A stretch of 49,389 bases of DNA from Phycisphaerae bacterium (GCA_012744475.1 JAAYBV010000073.1:1-49389); one strand, 5' to 3'; positions 34,399-44,824 are shown, numbered from the stretch's first letter. Made by a program: numbers and translations. Notes: generated by a model from the letters alone, not told the origin.

Positions 34399-37098
34399 CT
34401 ACGTGCCTTGCGGGGCCGCCGAGGAACTCTGCTCCGACGGCGACAGGGTCGAATCCGCCGCGTCGAGACGCCGCGGCTCACGGCGCTGGCCCGGCAGGGC
34501 GGGATAACCTCGCCAGCCTTCGGTCAACCCCTGAACGATGTGGAGAATCAGGACATCGTTTGTCTGCGCATCCCAGTCGCGGCGGACCACGGCGGCCGGT
34601 CCGGCCGTCCGGGTCAACGGCGACAGGGCGCCCCACAGCGCGCTTCCGACGGCGGCGACGGAGATGCCGACCTCCGGCGCGACGCGCGGCGCGGGCCAGT
34701 TGGGCATCGCCGCCCGATCCAGCAGATGGCTCAGACGCTCGGCGTCCGGGCGGACACAGGCGGCCAGGTCGGCGACGGACAAAGAATCCACCCAGACCTT
34801 GACCACCTCGAGCGTGAACAGGACGCCGAGATCGGAACTGCGGGCCTGCGGGTCCTGGAGGTGCCGGACGACGCACTGCGCCCAGGCCTTCGGTTCCAGC
34901 GCCAGATCGCGCAGAGACTGTCCGATGCGCGATCGCAACGTCTGCCGGAAGGCCTCGGCCAACTGACGGTCCCAGTCCGCCGCCAGCAGGTCGAACAGCA
35001 CCTCGCGGCCCGGCGTCGCATCGGACATGCCTTGACGCAGAAGGGCCTGACGCGGGTCGAGGGTGAGCCGGTCGATCCACTGGACCATGGCGGTGACCTC
35101 GCGAATCAGATCGTTTTCGCGGGTCGGGATGCTGATGCCGCCGGCCAGCGGCTCGGGGACCTTGGGAATGCGTTCGATCAGCCGGACGCGACCGACGCGC
35201 GGTCTCAGGGCCAGCGCCGCCGCCACGCCAATCGCCACCAAGCCTGCCCCGTGGCAGCCCCATCGCAGTGAAGCATCGGTCCCGAGAGGGCTCGTCGCCC
35301 GCAGGCACAGAACCAGCCATGCCGACGCCAGGCACAACAGCCCGAACGCGCGCCACGTCCAGAACGGCGGACAAAGATGGTCGGGCGCCTCTTCGCACTT
35401 GGGCTGATCGGCGCGAACCTGAACCGGTCCGGTGAGGATCACGCTGACGCCGATGACCGCCAGCAGGGCGGCCACCCCGGATTGCAGGGCCGTGGCCACA
35501 GTCCACAGATCGGGCCAGAGCGACCACGCGACGGCGACCACGCCGCACCCCGCCAGCGCGATCGCCAGCGAGCGCATCCACAGCGGGGCACGCTTGCGGT
35601 AGGAAACGACGGGAGCCGCCTTGCCGACGTCGCATCCTTCCGGCACGACGGTCCTGCTGTGCGTGGTCCAGCCGGTGGGCTGAGTCGCCAGCACAGCCGC
35701 GGCCAGGCACAGCAGAGCCCCTCCGAGGGCGAAGACGCGTTCTTCAGAGAGCAACCCCGCCGCCAGACCGACAAAGCCCATGACCAGAAACAGCAGTCCG
35801 AATCGCCAGGCGGTCGTCCCAGCTGGGCGGCTCACGCTTGCTTGCGTCCGGGTCTGGCCGATCGGAGTGAAGCGGTCCACCCAAGCGTCTTCGGTCTTGC
35901 CGAGCCAGACTCGCATGGGTTGATACGTCTGTTCGTCCTGACGGCGAAGCACCTCGGCCGCACGGCTGCGGACTTGCTGGCGCTCGACGAGCTTCTGCCG
36001 CGTCAGCAGACATCGAAGCCGGGGTTCGGCACACTTGAGAAGATGGCTAAGGCTCGCCAGGGGCGCACGGCCGCAGATGCGTCCGACGGCGGCGCCGATC
36101 GCTTCGCAGGCATCCTTGTTACGCACCACCAACTCGTATGCGGCGGCATCCGGCTCATCGGCGTCGCTCGGGCGGGCCTGCGAGACGGCCTCGTAGATGC
36201 TCTCGATCCGTTCGACGAGCTTCTGCGCTTCTTCGTCGATATGTCGGCGACGCTCCTCGGCAAGGACCTCCTGGTACAGGCCGGCGAGGTCCTCGTGGAC
36301 CAGTCGTTGCGCCGTGCGGCGGATCACCTCCGGAAGGTTCAGGTGGATCGCGCGCAGGCCGAACGATCCGCAGACGTTCAAGACACTCTCCTGCGGCGTG
36401 ATGCGGCGTCTCTCGTTTTGCCGAAGGGGACCTCGGCAGGTCACCCCATGGTGAAGGAGAAACTGAGCGGCGAACTGGTCCATCTGCTCGGGCCGCTCGA
36501 ACCACATGCCGCCGGCGTCACGTCCGTCGAGCAGGTAGATCTTCTGGGCGAGCAGATCGTCCTGAAGGCGGGCCGTCAGGCGGGTCCAGGCTTCGAACCA
36601 GAGATCGTCGAGTTCGCGGCCGGACGCCGCGGTCCGGCCCGTCAGCGCGACGATCGCCATGTCGTGGGCCGGATCACCTGTCCGCAGCAGCTCCATCGCG
36701 GGCAAGGCCCGGTCGACCGAGCCGGCCTCCGACAGATCGATCAGGATGTACGAGCTCATGCGGACACGGCCCGGGAGGTTCGCATCCGCCGCCGGCTCCT
36801 TCGAGTGCAGCGTGCGAATCAGCGACGCGACGGTCGCCGACAGGGACTCTTCGGACAGGCCATTCGTCTGGCTGCAGGCCGGAATGTCGAAGTCGGAAAG
36901 CCAGGTCCAGTGGCCCGCCGCGACGCGCCGTCCCGCCGGGTCCATCGACAGAAAGGCGAACGGACCCTGTACGGGCACCGTCAGGCCCCTGGCCGTTTCG
37001 GCAAACGCGGCCACCGTCTGCTCGGCGCGACACCCGACGGCGACGAACAGAATCGGCGCCGGGCCGATTCCTTTCGCTTGTGTGTCATTTCCGCTCAC
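34399..37098 (-). CDS. Six-TM protein with degenerate tubulin-like N-terminal domain
   Basis: The product (899 aa) is the last gene of the tubulin-like/VWA operon, 37 bp after the tubulin-like gene. Its N-terminal 200 residues show the same order of strands and loops as its upstream neighbour (ILFVAVGCRAEQ 16-27, FLSMDP 49-54, ILIDLSEAGS 118-127, IVALTG 149-154), but the nucleotide-binding glycines are lost. A helical region follows (about 200-420). Six membrane segments in three pairs occupy about 425-650, and a cytoplasmic helical domain ends the protein. It starts with GTG. The relation to the tubulin fold is by eye. It may anchor the tubulin-like protein to the membrane. No enzymatic motif was found. 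Confidence 0.87.
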   Translation of the reverse strand: MSGNDTQAKGIGPAPILFVAVGCRAEQTVAAFAETARGLTVPVQGPFAFLSMDPAGRRVAAGHWTWLSDFDIPACSQTNGLSEESLSATVASLIRTLHSKEPAADANLPGRVRMSSYILIDLSEAGSVDRALPAMELLRTGDPAHDMAIVALTGRTAASGRELDDLWFEAWTRLTARLQDDLLAQKIYLLDGRDAGGMWFERPEQMDQFAAQFLLHHGVTCRGPLRQNERRRITPQESVLNVCGSFGLRAIHLNLPEVIRRTAQRLVHEDLAGLYQEVLAEERRRHIDEEAQKLVERIESIYEAVSQARPSDADEPDAAAYELVVRNKDACEAIGAAVGRICGRAPLASLSHLLKCAEPRLRCLLTRQKLVERQQVRSRAAEVLRRQDEQTYQPMRVWLGKTEDAWVDRFTPIGQTRTQASVSRPAGTTAWRFGLLFLVMGFVGLAAGLLSEERVFALGGALLCLAAAVLATQPTGWTTHSRTVVPEGCDVGKAAPVVSYRKRAPLWMRSLAIALAGCGVVAVAWSLWPDLWTVATALQSGVAALLAVIGVSVILTGPVQVRADQPKCEEAPDHLCPPFWTWRAFGLLCLASAWLVLCLRATSPLGTDASLRWGCHGAGLVAIGVAAALALRPRVGRVRLIERIPKVPEPLAGGISIPTRENDLIREVTAMVQWIDRLTLDPRQALLRQGMSDATPGREVLFDLLAADWDRQLAEAFRQTLRSRIGQSLRDLALEPKAWAQCVVRHLQDPQARSSDLGVLFTLEVVKVWVDSLSVADLAACVRPDAERLSHLLDRAAMPNWPAPRVAPEVGISVAAVGSALWGALSPLTRTAGPAAVVRRDWDAQTNDVLILHIVQGLTEGWRGYPALPGQRREPRRLDAADSTLSPSEQSSSAAPQGT

Positions 37099-37135
37099 GA
37101 ACGCTCACCAGCCTTCCATCAGCATCTCGGCTCGT

Positions 37136-40054
37136 TCAGAAGTTCATCACGTCGGCAACGTCCACCTCTTCCTTGAACCTCCTGAGGTCCTCGCGGCAGG
37201 CGCCGAGCACGTCCCTGGCGATCTTCTGCTCGCTTTGCGGGACCGTCTCGATGCACTGCTCGACCTGCTCGACTACGTGCTCCAGCAGCGCCAGACCCCT
37301 GCTCAAGCCTCCCTGCACCGCGTCGCAATCGGTCAAGGCGATCTCCTGGAGAATCAGATCGATCCGCGAGTTCGTGCCGCCCTGAAGCTCGGCCAGGTGA
37401 ATGGAAGTGGCCGGATCGCTCAGGGAGCGCAGTTGCTGCCGCAGCCGCTCGTTCACGGTCTCGGTCATCCGGCGGAAGGAGCCCACCTTGGCGGCGCCGG
37501 CCTCGTAAATCTGTCGTTCGAGCAGGTTGCCCTGCCGGCTCGACTGGTCCCGCCATTCGGCCAGGGCGCTCTGAAAGGCGGTGTACCAGTTCTTGTCCAG
37601 CCACAGGTCGGAGAACTCGAATCCCATCCGCCGGACGTATTCGTCGGTGGCCGCGACGTACTTGCTGTAGCGGCTGATTGCCTCCAGGCAGAAACCATAG
37701 CTCAGTCGCATGAGCTGGAGCCATTCGCCGGTGTGTTGATTGCAGGCCTCGGTGACGCCCGCCTCGCGAAGGCTGACCTCCATGTTGTGCGTCAGGAGCG
37801 TCGGCACGCAAGACCCGACGACCTGCTGGGCGACGGCCACCGACAGCGGCGAGGCGTACTTGCGCGACTTGTCCAGATCGATCTTCGGCTCGGCCAGGCG
37901 CCATATCTCGCAGATGCTCCGGTAGTAGGGATGGTCGTTGATCGACTGACTTGCCGACGGCCCGTTCCGGAACAGGTCCCAGCTATGGCGCTCGATGTCG
38001 TTCAGAAAGCGCTTCATGCCCTCTGACAGTCGGGCGAGTCCTTCGGCCAGCCGATCCTCCACGACGCGGACCTCCGCCAGTTCCGTTTTCGGCTCGCGGA
38101 TGGACAGGATACATGAGGTCAGGACGGGCTTGATCAGGCTCTGCCGGAAGTCTCTGGCGGCGACCGCGTCCAGCGCCTCCTCAGATTCCAGCGGCAGACA
38201 CAGCGGGGTCGAGAAGAAATCCGCCTCGCGGTCGCGTCCGGCCGGACGCGGTGAGGCGGTTCCCACGTCCGTCACGGCGTCACCGTTGCCGCCGGTCTTC
38301 TCGCCCAGCGACTTGCGCTGCCATGCCAGGGCAATGACCGCGTCGAGGGACTGCTTGCGGACCCGCAAAACGCGAGCGGTGGTCTTGAGCGATTCGGTCA
38401 GGTGTTCGTGGAGCAGCGCCTCGGCCATCGGCGGCCAGCAGGCGTCGATGGTCTTGTCGATCGCCGGCACCACGTCGCTCGACGTCCAGGACAAGGCCGG
38501 CACGCGGACCGCCAGCGTTTCCATCGCGCTGCGGGCCTGCGTGAGGATGTCCGCGACCACGGCATTGATGTTGGTCGGAGCGGATGTCTGCTTGTGAGCG
38601 AGCATCGCCTCGACCGCCTCGGTCCAGGCGTCCAGGCAGGCGCCGATCTGGTTGAGCGGCTGCAACGGCTCGGCGTTGAAGAAATCCTCTTCGATCATCT
38701 CGTCCACCGCCGCGAGCAGCGCTTCGATGGGCTTGTGCGGAGCGACAAGTTTCTCCGCCTCCTTTCGCGCCAGCGGAACGAGCGAGACCTCCAGGTGACG
38801 GCGGAGACTGGCGAGCACGCTGGAGACGACCTCCGGCGATGTCCCCTTGCCGGACGGCTCCCAGGGGAAAGAGATCGTCGGTGGGACAAGCTCTTTCGCC
38901 GAAGGGGCGAATCCGGCGCTGTTGGCGATTCGCTGCTGCACCTGTCGGCGATAGTGGGGCCGCCCGTTGTTCTGGCCGGCGTTGAGGTTCTCCAGGTCGG
39001 CCAGGACGCGCGACTGAATGTTGTGTGTTCGGTGTCCCGGCACGCCGCACCAGAAACCGTAGCTCGAAAAGCACTGCCGATGGTTGTTCACCGGGTCACG
39101 CTGCGGCAGAATCTCCGCCAGTTTGTTATTGGCGTCCGAGCGCACCTGCTGGCTCAGCGGCTCGACCGTCAGCGCCCGCAGCGCGCGAGCGATCAGCCGG
39201 ACCAGGTGCTTGCGGTCGCCGCTGCCCATGTCGACCTGGCCGTTGAGCAGGTAGAGGAAGTTGAACGGTCCCGTGTCCCGCCGGAAGCAGTCCTCTCCGC
39301 TGCGGTCCGTGCGGTAACGGACGCGGATGTCCGAACGCCGTTCGTCGCTGAGAAACTCGATCTGGTCCAGCGTTGCACACGCGGTCGCTTCGAGCTTCGG
39401 CCGCAGCATCGGGTCAATGCGAAAGGCATCGGGCAGCAGCAGGTGGCCGACGATCTCCGCCGGCTTCGGAAACGACTCCCGCGACCACCATCGCAGGTTG
39501 TACGCCATGTCGATGAGCATGCCGGCGCCGGTCCCGCCGCACACGCTGCTGGCGATGTGGACCACCGGCGCGCCGTCGGAGGCCAGAACGAAGGGGCCTC
39601 CGTTCTCGTCCAGAGGCTGTTGCGTGCTCGTGCGAAGGCTGCTGAACCGCGTGGCCGCCGCCTCGTGGATGATGCTCTCGCGCAGCTCGAAGAACACCAG
39701 CCGGCCGAGGCGCGGAATGCCCTGGCAGCCGTAATCGGCGAAGGTGGCGTCCTCGCGGAAGCCGCGCATCCAGTCCAGGTGCGGATGGAACTCCGGGAAG
39801 CTCGCGTTGTCCCGCACGACCTCGCCGACGTCGAGATAGTGAAACAGGTTGATGAAGTCCGACAGGATGCCCTCGGGCGGGCCGCCGTCGTCGGAGGCGT
39901 CGGTGTCGAGCTTCAGGAAGCGGATGAACGGCGGTACGGTGCCCAGCAGCTCGCGAATGTAGTGCTCGACCCACTGGCAGACGAGCACCCCGGTGCCCCC
40001 CAGACCGACGATCAACGTCGGGCGTACGATGATAGGACTGTCACTCAGTCGCAT
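37136..40054 (-). CDS. Tubulin-like (FtsZ/tubulin superfamily) protein
   Basis: The product (972 aa) has an N-terminal GTPase-type domain: PTLIVGLGGTGVLVCQWVE at about 13-31 as the first nucleotide loop, RFLKLDTDAS at 45-54, and VCGGTGAGMLIDMAYNLRW at 171-189, the counterpart of the GGGTGSG signature of FtsZ and tubulin. The remaining 700 residues are helical without membrane segments. This fits the Tubulin_2-type family, predicted to take part in membrane remodelling with VWA proteins. The ATG at 40054 has GAGG nine bases upstream; an earlier in-frame TTG at 40090 is less likely. It lies 49 bp after the VWA gene. Polymerisation or GTP hydrolysis is inferred from the motif, not shown. Confidence 0.9.
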   Translation of the reverse strand: MRLSDSPIIVRPTLIVGLGGTGVLVCQWVEHYIRELLGTVPPFIRFLKLDTDASDDGGPPEGILSDFINLFHYLDVGEVVRDNASFPEFHPHLDWMRGFREDATFADYGCQGIPRLGRLVFFELRESIIHEAAATRFSSLRTSTQQPLDENGGPFVLASDGAPVVHIASSVCGGTGAGMLIDMAYNLRWWSRESFPKPAEIVGHLLLPDAFRIDPMLRPKLEATACATLDQIEFLSDERRSDIRVRYRTDRSGEDCFRRDTGPFNFLYLLNGQVDMGSGDRKHLVRLIARALRALTVEPLSQQVRSDANNKLAEILPQRDPVNNHRQCFSSYGFWCGVPGHRTHNIQSRVLADLENLNAGQNNGRPHYRRQVQQRIANSAGFAPSAKELVPPTISFPWEPSGKGTSPEVVSSVLASLRRHLEVSLVPLARKEAEKLVAPHKPIEALLAAVDEMIEEDFFNAEPLQPLNQIGACLDAWTEAVEAMLAHKQTSAPTNINAVVADILTQARSAMETLAVRVPALSWTSSDVVPAIDKTIDACWPPMAEALLHEHLTESLKTTARVLRVRKQSLDAVIALAWQRKSLGEKTGGNGDAVTDVGTASPRPAGRDREADFFSTPLCLPLESEEALDAVAARDFRQSLIKPVLTSCILSIREPKTELAEVRVVEDRLAEGLARLSEGMKRFLNDIERHSWDLFRNGPSASQSINDHPYYRSICEIWRLAEPKIDLDKSRKYASPLSVAVAQQVVGSCVPTLLTHNMEVSLREAGVTEACNQHTGEWLQLMRLSYGFCLEAISRYSKYVAATDEYVRRMGFEFSDLWLDKNWYTAFQSALAEWRDQSSRQGNLLERQIYEAGAAKVGSFRRMTETVNERLRQQLRSLSDPATSIHLAELQGGTNSRIDLILQEIALTDCDAVQGGLSRGLALLEHVVEQVEQCIETVPQSEQKIARDVLGACREDLRRFKEEVDVADVMNF

Positions 40055-40103
40055 GGTCTGTTTCCTCGCGTCTTCTTCGGCGACTTTCAATTGTCATTGG
40101 CGT

Positions 40104-43100
40104 TCATACACCCATTTGTGACTCGACCGTCTCGACCGGGCTGGGCGGCTCACCGTTTCGGATTCGCACGCTGACCCGTATCGATCGGGCGGTTCCGTCC
40201 ATCTGATAGGGCAGGTCCAGGCTGATCGACGCGGCCTGTCCCGGATTCGGGATTGGGATCGCGCCGGTCTGGCCCGACCACACCCGGCCTCGCCTGGCCA
40301 ACGGCCCCGTCCAGACGCACAGCAGCCCTTTCTCCACGTGCCGGGCGCCGGCGCCGATTCGCGGCGTGATCAGCGCCCACGCCCACCGTCGCGGACAGAC
40401 CGCACGCCGGAGCACGACGCCCGCCGAGGCGATTACGGCAACCAGCGGCCCAAAGCCGGCGGCCTTCGACCGGCTCATCGCGTGCGCAACGTGCAGGTCG
40501 ATGTCGGTCCGCAGAGGCGTCTCCCGCAGGTCGATGACCACGGGGCTGTGGAACGATACAGGTTCGACGGTGGCGATATTCTCCGCGAGCCGGACATCCA
40601 GACCGAGCCGGCCGGGACGAGGAGCCAGCAGCTTCAGCACGAACACCGCCGCCAGCAGCACCGCCGCGCCCAGCAGCGCCCACCAGCACCACGGCGTGAC
40701 CTTGGGGGTCGCGATCGTCACGAACGTGACGTCGGTCCATTCGGAGATCTGCATCCCCTCGCCAGACCCCGGCATCGCATAGGTCGCGCAGCCGACGACG
40801 GCATATCGGTGCGTCGTCGCGGGTCTGGGCCAGCCCCAGAAGCCCCGATGGCCCAGTCGGGGGAGAATCCTCACCGCGGGTTCCGCCTTGCTGCCTTCCA
40901 CGCTGAACGCCTGGGTTGAGGGGCTTTTCGTTTTCAACTCCTGTATGAGCTGCGAAGACGGCGGCTGGCCGGGCGCATCGCGGTCGCGGGCCGGCCACAG
41001 GTAGACGGTCGTTGGGCCTTGGGACCACTGGCCCGTCAGTTCCGGCGCTGCGCGGAAGACGGGCCTGGCCCACAGCGCCGTCGAACCGTTGAAATCGATA
41101 CGCCCTGCGGCCGACTCGATCTCAGCGCCGGTCCGATTGCCCCGAAAGGCCAGCCGCTCCAGCACCGGCGGCAGAACGCGCACGTTCGGATGCTCCCAGC
41201 GAACCAGCTCCTGGCCCTGGGACGACAGTCGGAACTGCACGCTGCCGCTGGCGGGGTCCTCCAGCGGGGCCAGCAGCTCCGGGCTTTTCAACGAGAGCGG
41301 CACGGCCTCGTCGGCGCCCGATTCGATCGCGTGAACGCTTCCTTCCTGCCAGACGGGCCGGGCCGAGGGCAACTGGAATTCGAAGGCCATCGCGGCAACC
41401 TGCGGCGCGCCGGCGCTCTCCTTGTGGACAGTGACACGGTATTCGAACGGCCATTGCCGCACGCCGGGTGTGATCCACGCCGCCGGCGCCAGGACCGGGA
41501 CGACTTCGTGCGGCTGGATCGACAGCAGCACGGGCGTCGTCAGGCTGGCGACGATCTGGCCGGATTGCGGATCACGCCCGACCATCTCCACCGCATATTG
41601 ACCGTTGTCGCCAACCTGGGCCTCTCGCGTCAGCGAGCCGCCGGCGAGGTCGCCCTCCACGGAGAACGCGGTTGTCCATGGCGCCTCCGGCGTCGGACGT
41701 CGCAGCACGCGCAGCGACATGCCCGGCGGCGCCGTGGTCCAGTTGACCGGGCGCACGGCGATTTGCAGACGCGTGGAAAGCTGTGTCGTCACCGCCGACA
41801 AGCCGCCGGAACCGGTCGCCCAGATTTGCGAATCGAACAGAGAACTCTGACCGGACGATGTGAGACGCTGCACGCTTAGAGCCAGTCGAGGCTCCCTGAT
41901 CGCCAGATGGCCGGAGGCGCGTTCCGTTGCGGGTGCGGCCTGTTCCCTCGCAAACTCGATGCGCATCTCCACCGCCGCCCGTCCGATGTTGCGCGGAACG
42001 TACGGGGCGTATCCCTTCAGCTCGCATCGTGTGGCTCGGCCCTGGCGCGTGTCGCTGGGAGTCAGCGCCGTCCATTCGATCGAGTCGCTGACGTCCTGCA
42101 CGTCGCCGAAGGGCGACGTCACCGTCACGCGGCACGATGTCTTGACCTGATCGATCCGCTCGCTGTGTTGCGAGTTGCCTGCGATGTAACCGCCGAACAC
42201 GATGCGCAGCGGGATTCGGACCGGCTCCCATGTATGGCACGCCACGTCCCGGCCGGTTTCTTCTCCGATGCTCAGCTCCTCCAGCAGCAGGCGTCGGTCG
42301 CGCGCGTGGACCCGGCCGGCGTCGAGCTTGATCTCGACCGGCGTTGCCGCCGCAGGCGGCCTTGTGACCACGTACACGTGCGCCGGATACGTCTGTCCCG
42401 ATTGCAGGGGCTCGGGCAGAGTCTGCTCGAGCGACGCCTGACGCTCGCCCGCGGCAGGAGTCACGCTCAGACTCACGGGTCCGTCCGCGCCGGGACGCGT
42501 CAGCTCCAGACGAACCGACGAGATATCCTGGCCGGGCTGCCATTGGGTCGTGAGGCGAACCGGCTCGCCGCAGTAGAGGGTCTCCGCCAGGCCCTGGGCC
42601 GGCGCCTCACCGGGCGGCTGATAAAGGGCCCATCGCAGCAGGCCCGTCGCGATCGGGTCGACGACCGCATAGGTCTTCACGGCCCCCTGGAGGCCTTCGA
42701 TCGTCCCGTCGAGGCTGATCTCGCACCGGTCGGCGCGGGGCAACGGAACCTCGGATTCGAGAGCATACGTCGCCGCCAGCGTGCGTCCCTTGTAGCCGGT
42801 CGGCTTCGGCACGCCCACCAGGCGAACGCTGGGCGTCATCACCTGCGCCGTGTTACTGGTCAGGTCGACCGTTCGCAGTCGCACGCCGCTGAGCGTCTCG
42901 GGGAACATTTGTGCGACCCGCTCGCGGTCGGCGTCGAAGACCGGAAACGCCGAGACCGTCACCAACTGGCGGTGAAGCTCGCCCACCCATAGCGCCTCGC
43001 GCGGGTCGCTGAAGGTGCACTCGACTCGCACCGGCGCCGGTCCATAGGCCAGTTCGAAGCGGGGCAAGCGGAACGGCATGACACCGGCGGACGTCTCGAC

Positions 43101-44798
43101 CTGCGCCTCGGCCCAGCCGGAGACTTGCATCTCGCCTTCGGGCAGTTCCATCGGCCCGGCGAGGAGATTGTCCTGATCGTCCTTTTCAAACGTCCAGCTC
43201 GTCTGGGCAAGCGGCTCGACGTGGAGCGTCCCGGACAAGGGCTTTGCGCCCGAGGTCCCTTCAGGCGCCAGACGAAACGCCACCGACTGGCCTCCGTGCA
43301 GGTTGATGGACAAAGGCTCCGACAGATCGGACACCGAGCCGAGGACCTCGCCCGATGCCCCGACAGCGTTCAGACGAACGCAGGGCGGATGCACCAGCAC
43401 GTCGCTCGTCGCATCGGCCAGCGAGACGTCCGCATCGCCGATACGGTGGACCAGCTCGCCTCGAAACTCGTACAGACCGAAGGCCTCGATGGTGAAGGGA
43501 TCGCTCTCGTAGAGCCGCGAAGGGGCCGTCCACTGCCCGCCGTCCAGAGGCGACGGCTCGCTCTGACCCTGAGACGCGAAGGTCAGGCGGACCGACAGAG
43601 CGCCCGCCGGATCGCTCGTGCGGATGGAAGTCCCCTTGTGACGATCGACCACGTGCGCGGCGATCTGTCCCTGTTCATACACCCACCAGGGCGATGCGGG
43701 CCGAGGTTCCAGTTGCACGACGAAGTCGGGTATGCGATAGAGGCGCGCCCCGGCCGGCGGCGAGAGCGTCCAATATCCCTCCCAGGCTCGCTCCATCGCG
43801 TCGGGCCGGCGAAGAATCGTCGCCTGCCACTGGCTGCTGGTCACGCTGTTGCTGCGAATGCCCGCGTCCGCCTCCAGCCGTGCATCGAGGGCCCAGACGC
43901 GTGTCTGTGCGTCCGCTGCGTTTGCGGGCGGCGCGATGCTCAGAGCCGCCGGCGTGCGACCGACGATCACGGTCGCCCAGTCGTATCGGCTGATCGCGGC
44001 CTTTTCAGCCAGCGCCGCGCCCAGGCCGAAGACATCCAATAGAATGTCGGGCAGCCCCACCGTGCGCGTGATGCGATAGGCCTTGCCGCCGGTCAGCGAG
44101 GCCAGCGCCGCCATCATCTGCTCTGCCGTTCGTTCCGACGACGGCGTGTCGCCGACGCCGGCCCCGGTGCGATAGGACGCTCGGTTGACGATCACAGGGT
44201 ACACGCGAATGTCCTGCCGGGCGAGCCTCGTGGCCGCATTGAGCAGGGGGCCGCCGGTCCTGATGTCGCGCGCCGCATCGCGCGGATCGCCGCGACTGAG
44301 GAGGATGATCTTGCCCGGGCCGTTGCCGTGCTGCCGTCGTGCCGCCTGAATCCGCGCCAGCGCCCAGTCCAGGCCCTGATCGAGCTCGGCATAGAAGCTT
44401 CCAGTGAACGCCGGATCGCGCACCATATTGCGACAGGCGGCCTCGTTGAGGTAACTGCCGCCCCAGGCCAGCAGCGGCGCCGTTTCCTCGCTGGGCAGGC
44501 TGTACCGGACGCGGTCCGAGAAATGGCACACTCCGACGTGGAGGTTGGAGTAGAGGTATGGCAGGAACTGCATGGCGATCAGTTGCGCATCGGCGCGGAG
44601 CGTGACTCGCCGACCCCGACCGTCGTCGGCGGGGGTGTCTGCCCGGTCCATGCCACCCGAGACGTCGACGGCGATCACCACGTAGCAGGGCGGCGCGCCC
44701 GTCAGGACCGCGTCGGAGGTCTGTGCCGTTGCGGCGTCCCTCGCGAATGTGCCGACGAGCAGAGCGGCAACGAGAATGAACGAGATTCCTCTATACAT
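40104..44798 (-). CDS. Large secreted VWA-domain protein with C-terminal membrane anchor
   Basis: The product (1564 aa) has a signal peptide (SFILVAALLVGTFA, cleavage near residue 25) and a von Willebrand A domain at about 37-250. Its metal site reads Asp45-Val-Ser47-Gly-Gly49, so the third MIDAS residue is Gly rather than Ser. About 1100 residues of beta-sandwich-like modules follow. One membrane segment (WCWWALLGAAVLLAAVFVLK, about 1372-1391) precedes a cytoplasmic tail of about 170 residues. The bulk should lie outside the cytoplasm with the tail inside, where it could contact the tubulin-like protein. The gene lies 26 bp after the coiled-coil gene. The ligand is unknown. Confidence 0.88.
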   Translation of the reverse strand: MYRGISFILVAALLVGTFARDAATAQTSDAVLTGAPPCYVVIAVDVSGGMDRADTPADDGRGRRVTLRADAQLIAMQFLPYLYSNLHVGVCHFSDRVRYSLPSEETAPLLAWGGSYLNEAACRNMVRDPAFTGSFYAELDQGLDWALARIQAARRQHGNGPGKIILLSRGDPRDAARDIRTGGPLLNAATRLARQDIRVYPVIVNRASYRTGAGVGDTPSSERTAEQMMAALASLTGGKAYRITRTVGLPDILLDVFGLGAALAEKAAISRYDWATVIVGRTPAALSIAPPANAADAQTRVWALDARLEADAGIRSNSVTSSQWQATILRRPDAMERAWEGYWTLSPPAGARLYRIPDFVVQLEPRPASPWWVYEQGQIAAHVVDRHKGTSIRTSDPAGALSVRLTFASQGQSEPSPLDGGQWTAPSRLYESDPFTIEAFGLYEFRGELVHRIGDADVSLADATSDVLVHPPCVRLNAVGASGEVLGSVSDLSEPLSINLHGGQSVAFRLAPEGTSGAKPLSGTLHVEPLAQTSWTFEKDDQDNLLAGPMELPEGEMQVSGWAEAQVETSAGVMPFRLPRFELAYGPAPVRVECTFSDPREALWVGELHRQLVTVSAFPVFDADRERVAQMFPETLSGVRLRTVDLTSNTAQVMTPSVRLVGVPKPTGYKGRTLAATYALESEVPLPRADRCEISLDGTIEGLQGAVKTYAVVDPIATGLLRWALYQPPGEAPAQGLAETLYCGEPVRLTTQWQPGQDISSVRLELTRPGADGPVSLSVTPAAGERQASLEQTLPEPLQSGQTYPAHVYVVTRPPAAATPVEIKLDAGRVHARDRRLLLEELSIGEETGRDVACHTWEPVRIPLRIVFGGYIAGNSQHSERIDQVKTSCRVTVTSPFGDVQDVSDSIEWTALTPSDTRQGRATRCELKGYAPYVPRNIGRAAVEMRIEFAREQAAPATERASGHLAIREPRLALSVQRLTSSGQSSLFDSQIWATGSGGLSAVTTQLSTRLQIAVRPVNWTTAPPGMSLRVLRRPTPEAPWTTAFSVEGDLAGGSLTREAQVGDNGQYAVEMVGRDPQSGQIVASLTTPVLLSIQPHEVVPVLAPAAWITPGVRQWPFEYRVTVHKESAGAPQVAAMAFEFQLPSARPVWQEGSVHAIESGADEAVPLSLKSPELLAPLEDPASGSVQFRLSSQGQELVRWEHPNVRVLPPVLERLAFRGNRTGAEIESAAGRIDFNGSTALWARPVFRAAPELTGQWSQGPTTVYLWPARDRDAPGQPPSSQLIQELKTKSPSTQAFSVEGSKAEPAVRILPRLGHRGFWGWPRPATTHRYAVVGCATYAMPGSGEGMQISEWTDVTFVTIATPKVTPWCWWALLGAAVLLAAVFVLKLLAPRPGRLGLDVRLAENIATVEPVSFHSPVVIDLRETPLRTDIDLHVAHAMSRSKAAGFGPLVAVIASAGVVLRRAVCPRRWAWALITPRIGAGARHVEKGLLCVWTGPLARRGRVWSGQTGAIPIPNPGQAASISLDLPYQMDGTARSIRVSVRIRNGEPPSPVETVESQMGV

Positions 44799-44824
44799 AG
44801 CACTCCAGAGACGTCAAACGTCCC

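Noticed and set aside
35377-37176. A 599-codon + strand open frame across the six-TM gene
   Set aside because: Its composition is that of an antisense shadow, and the - strand frame has coherent membrane segments and operon spacing.
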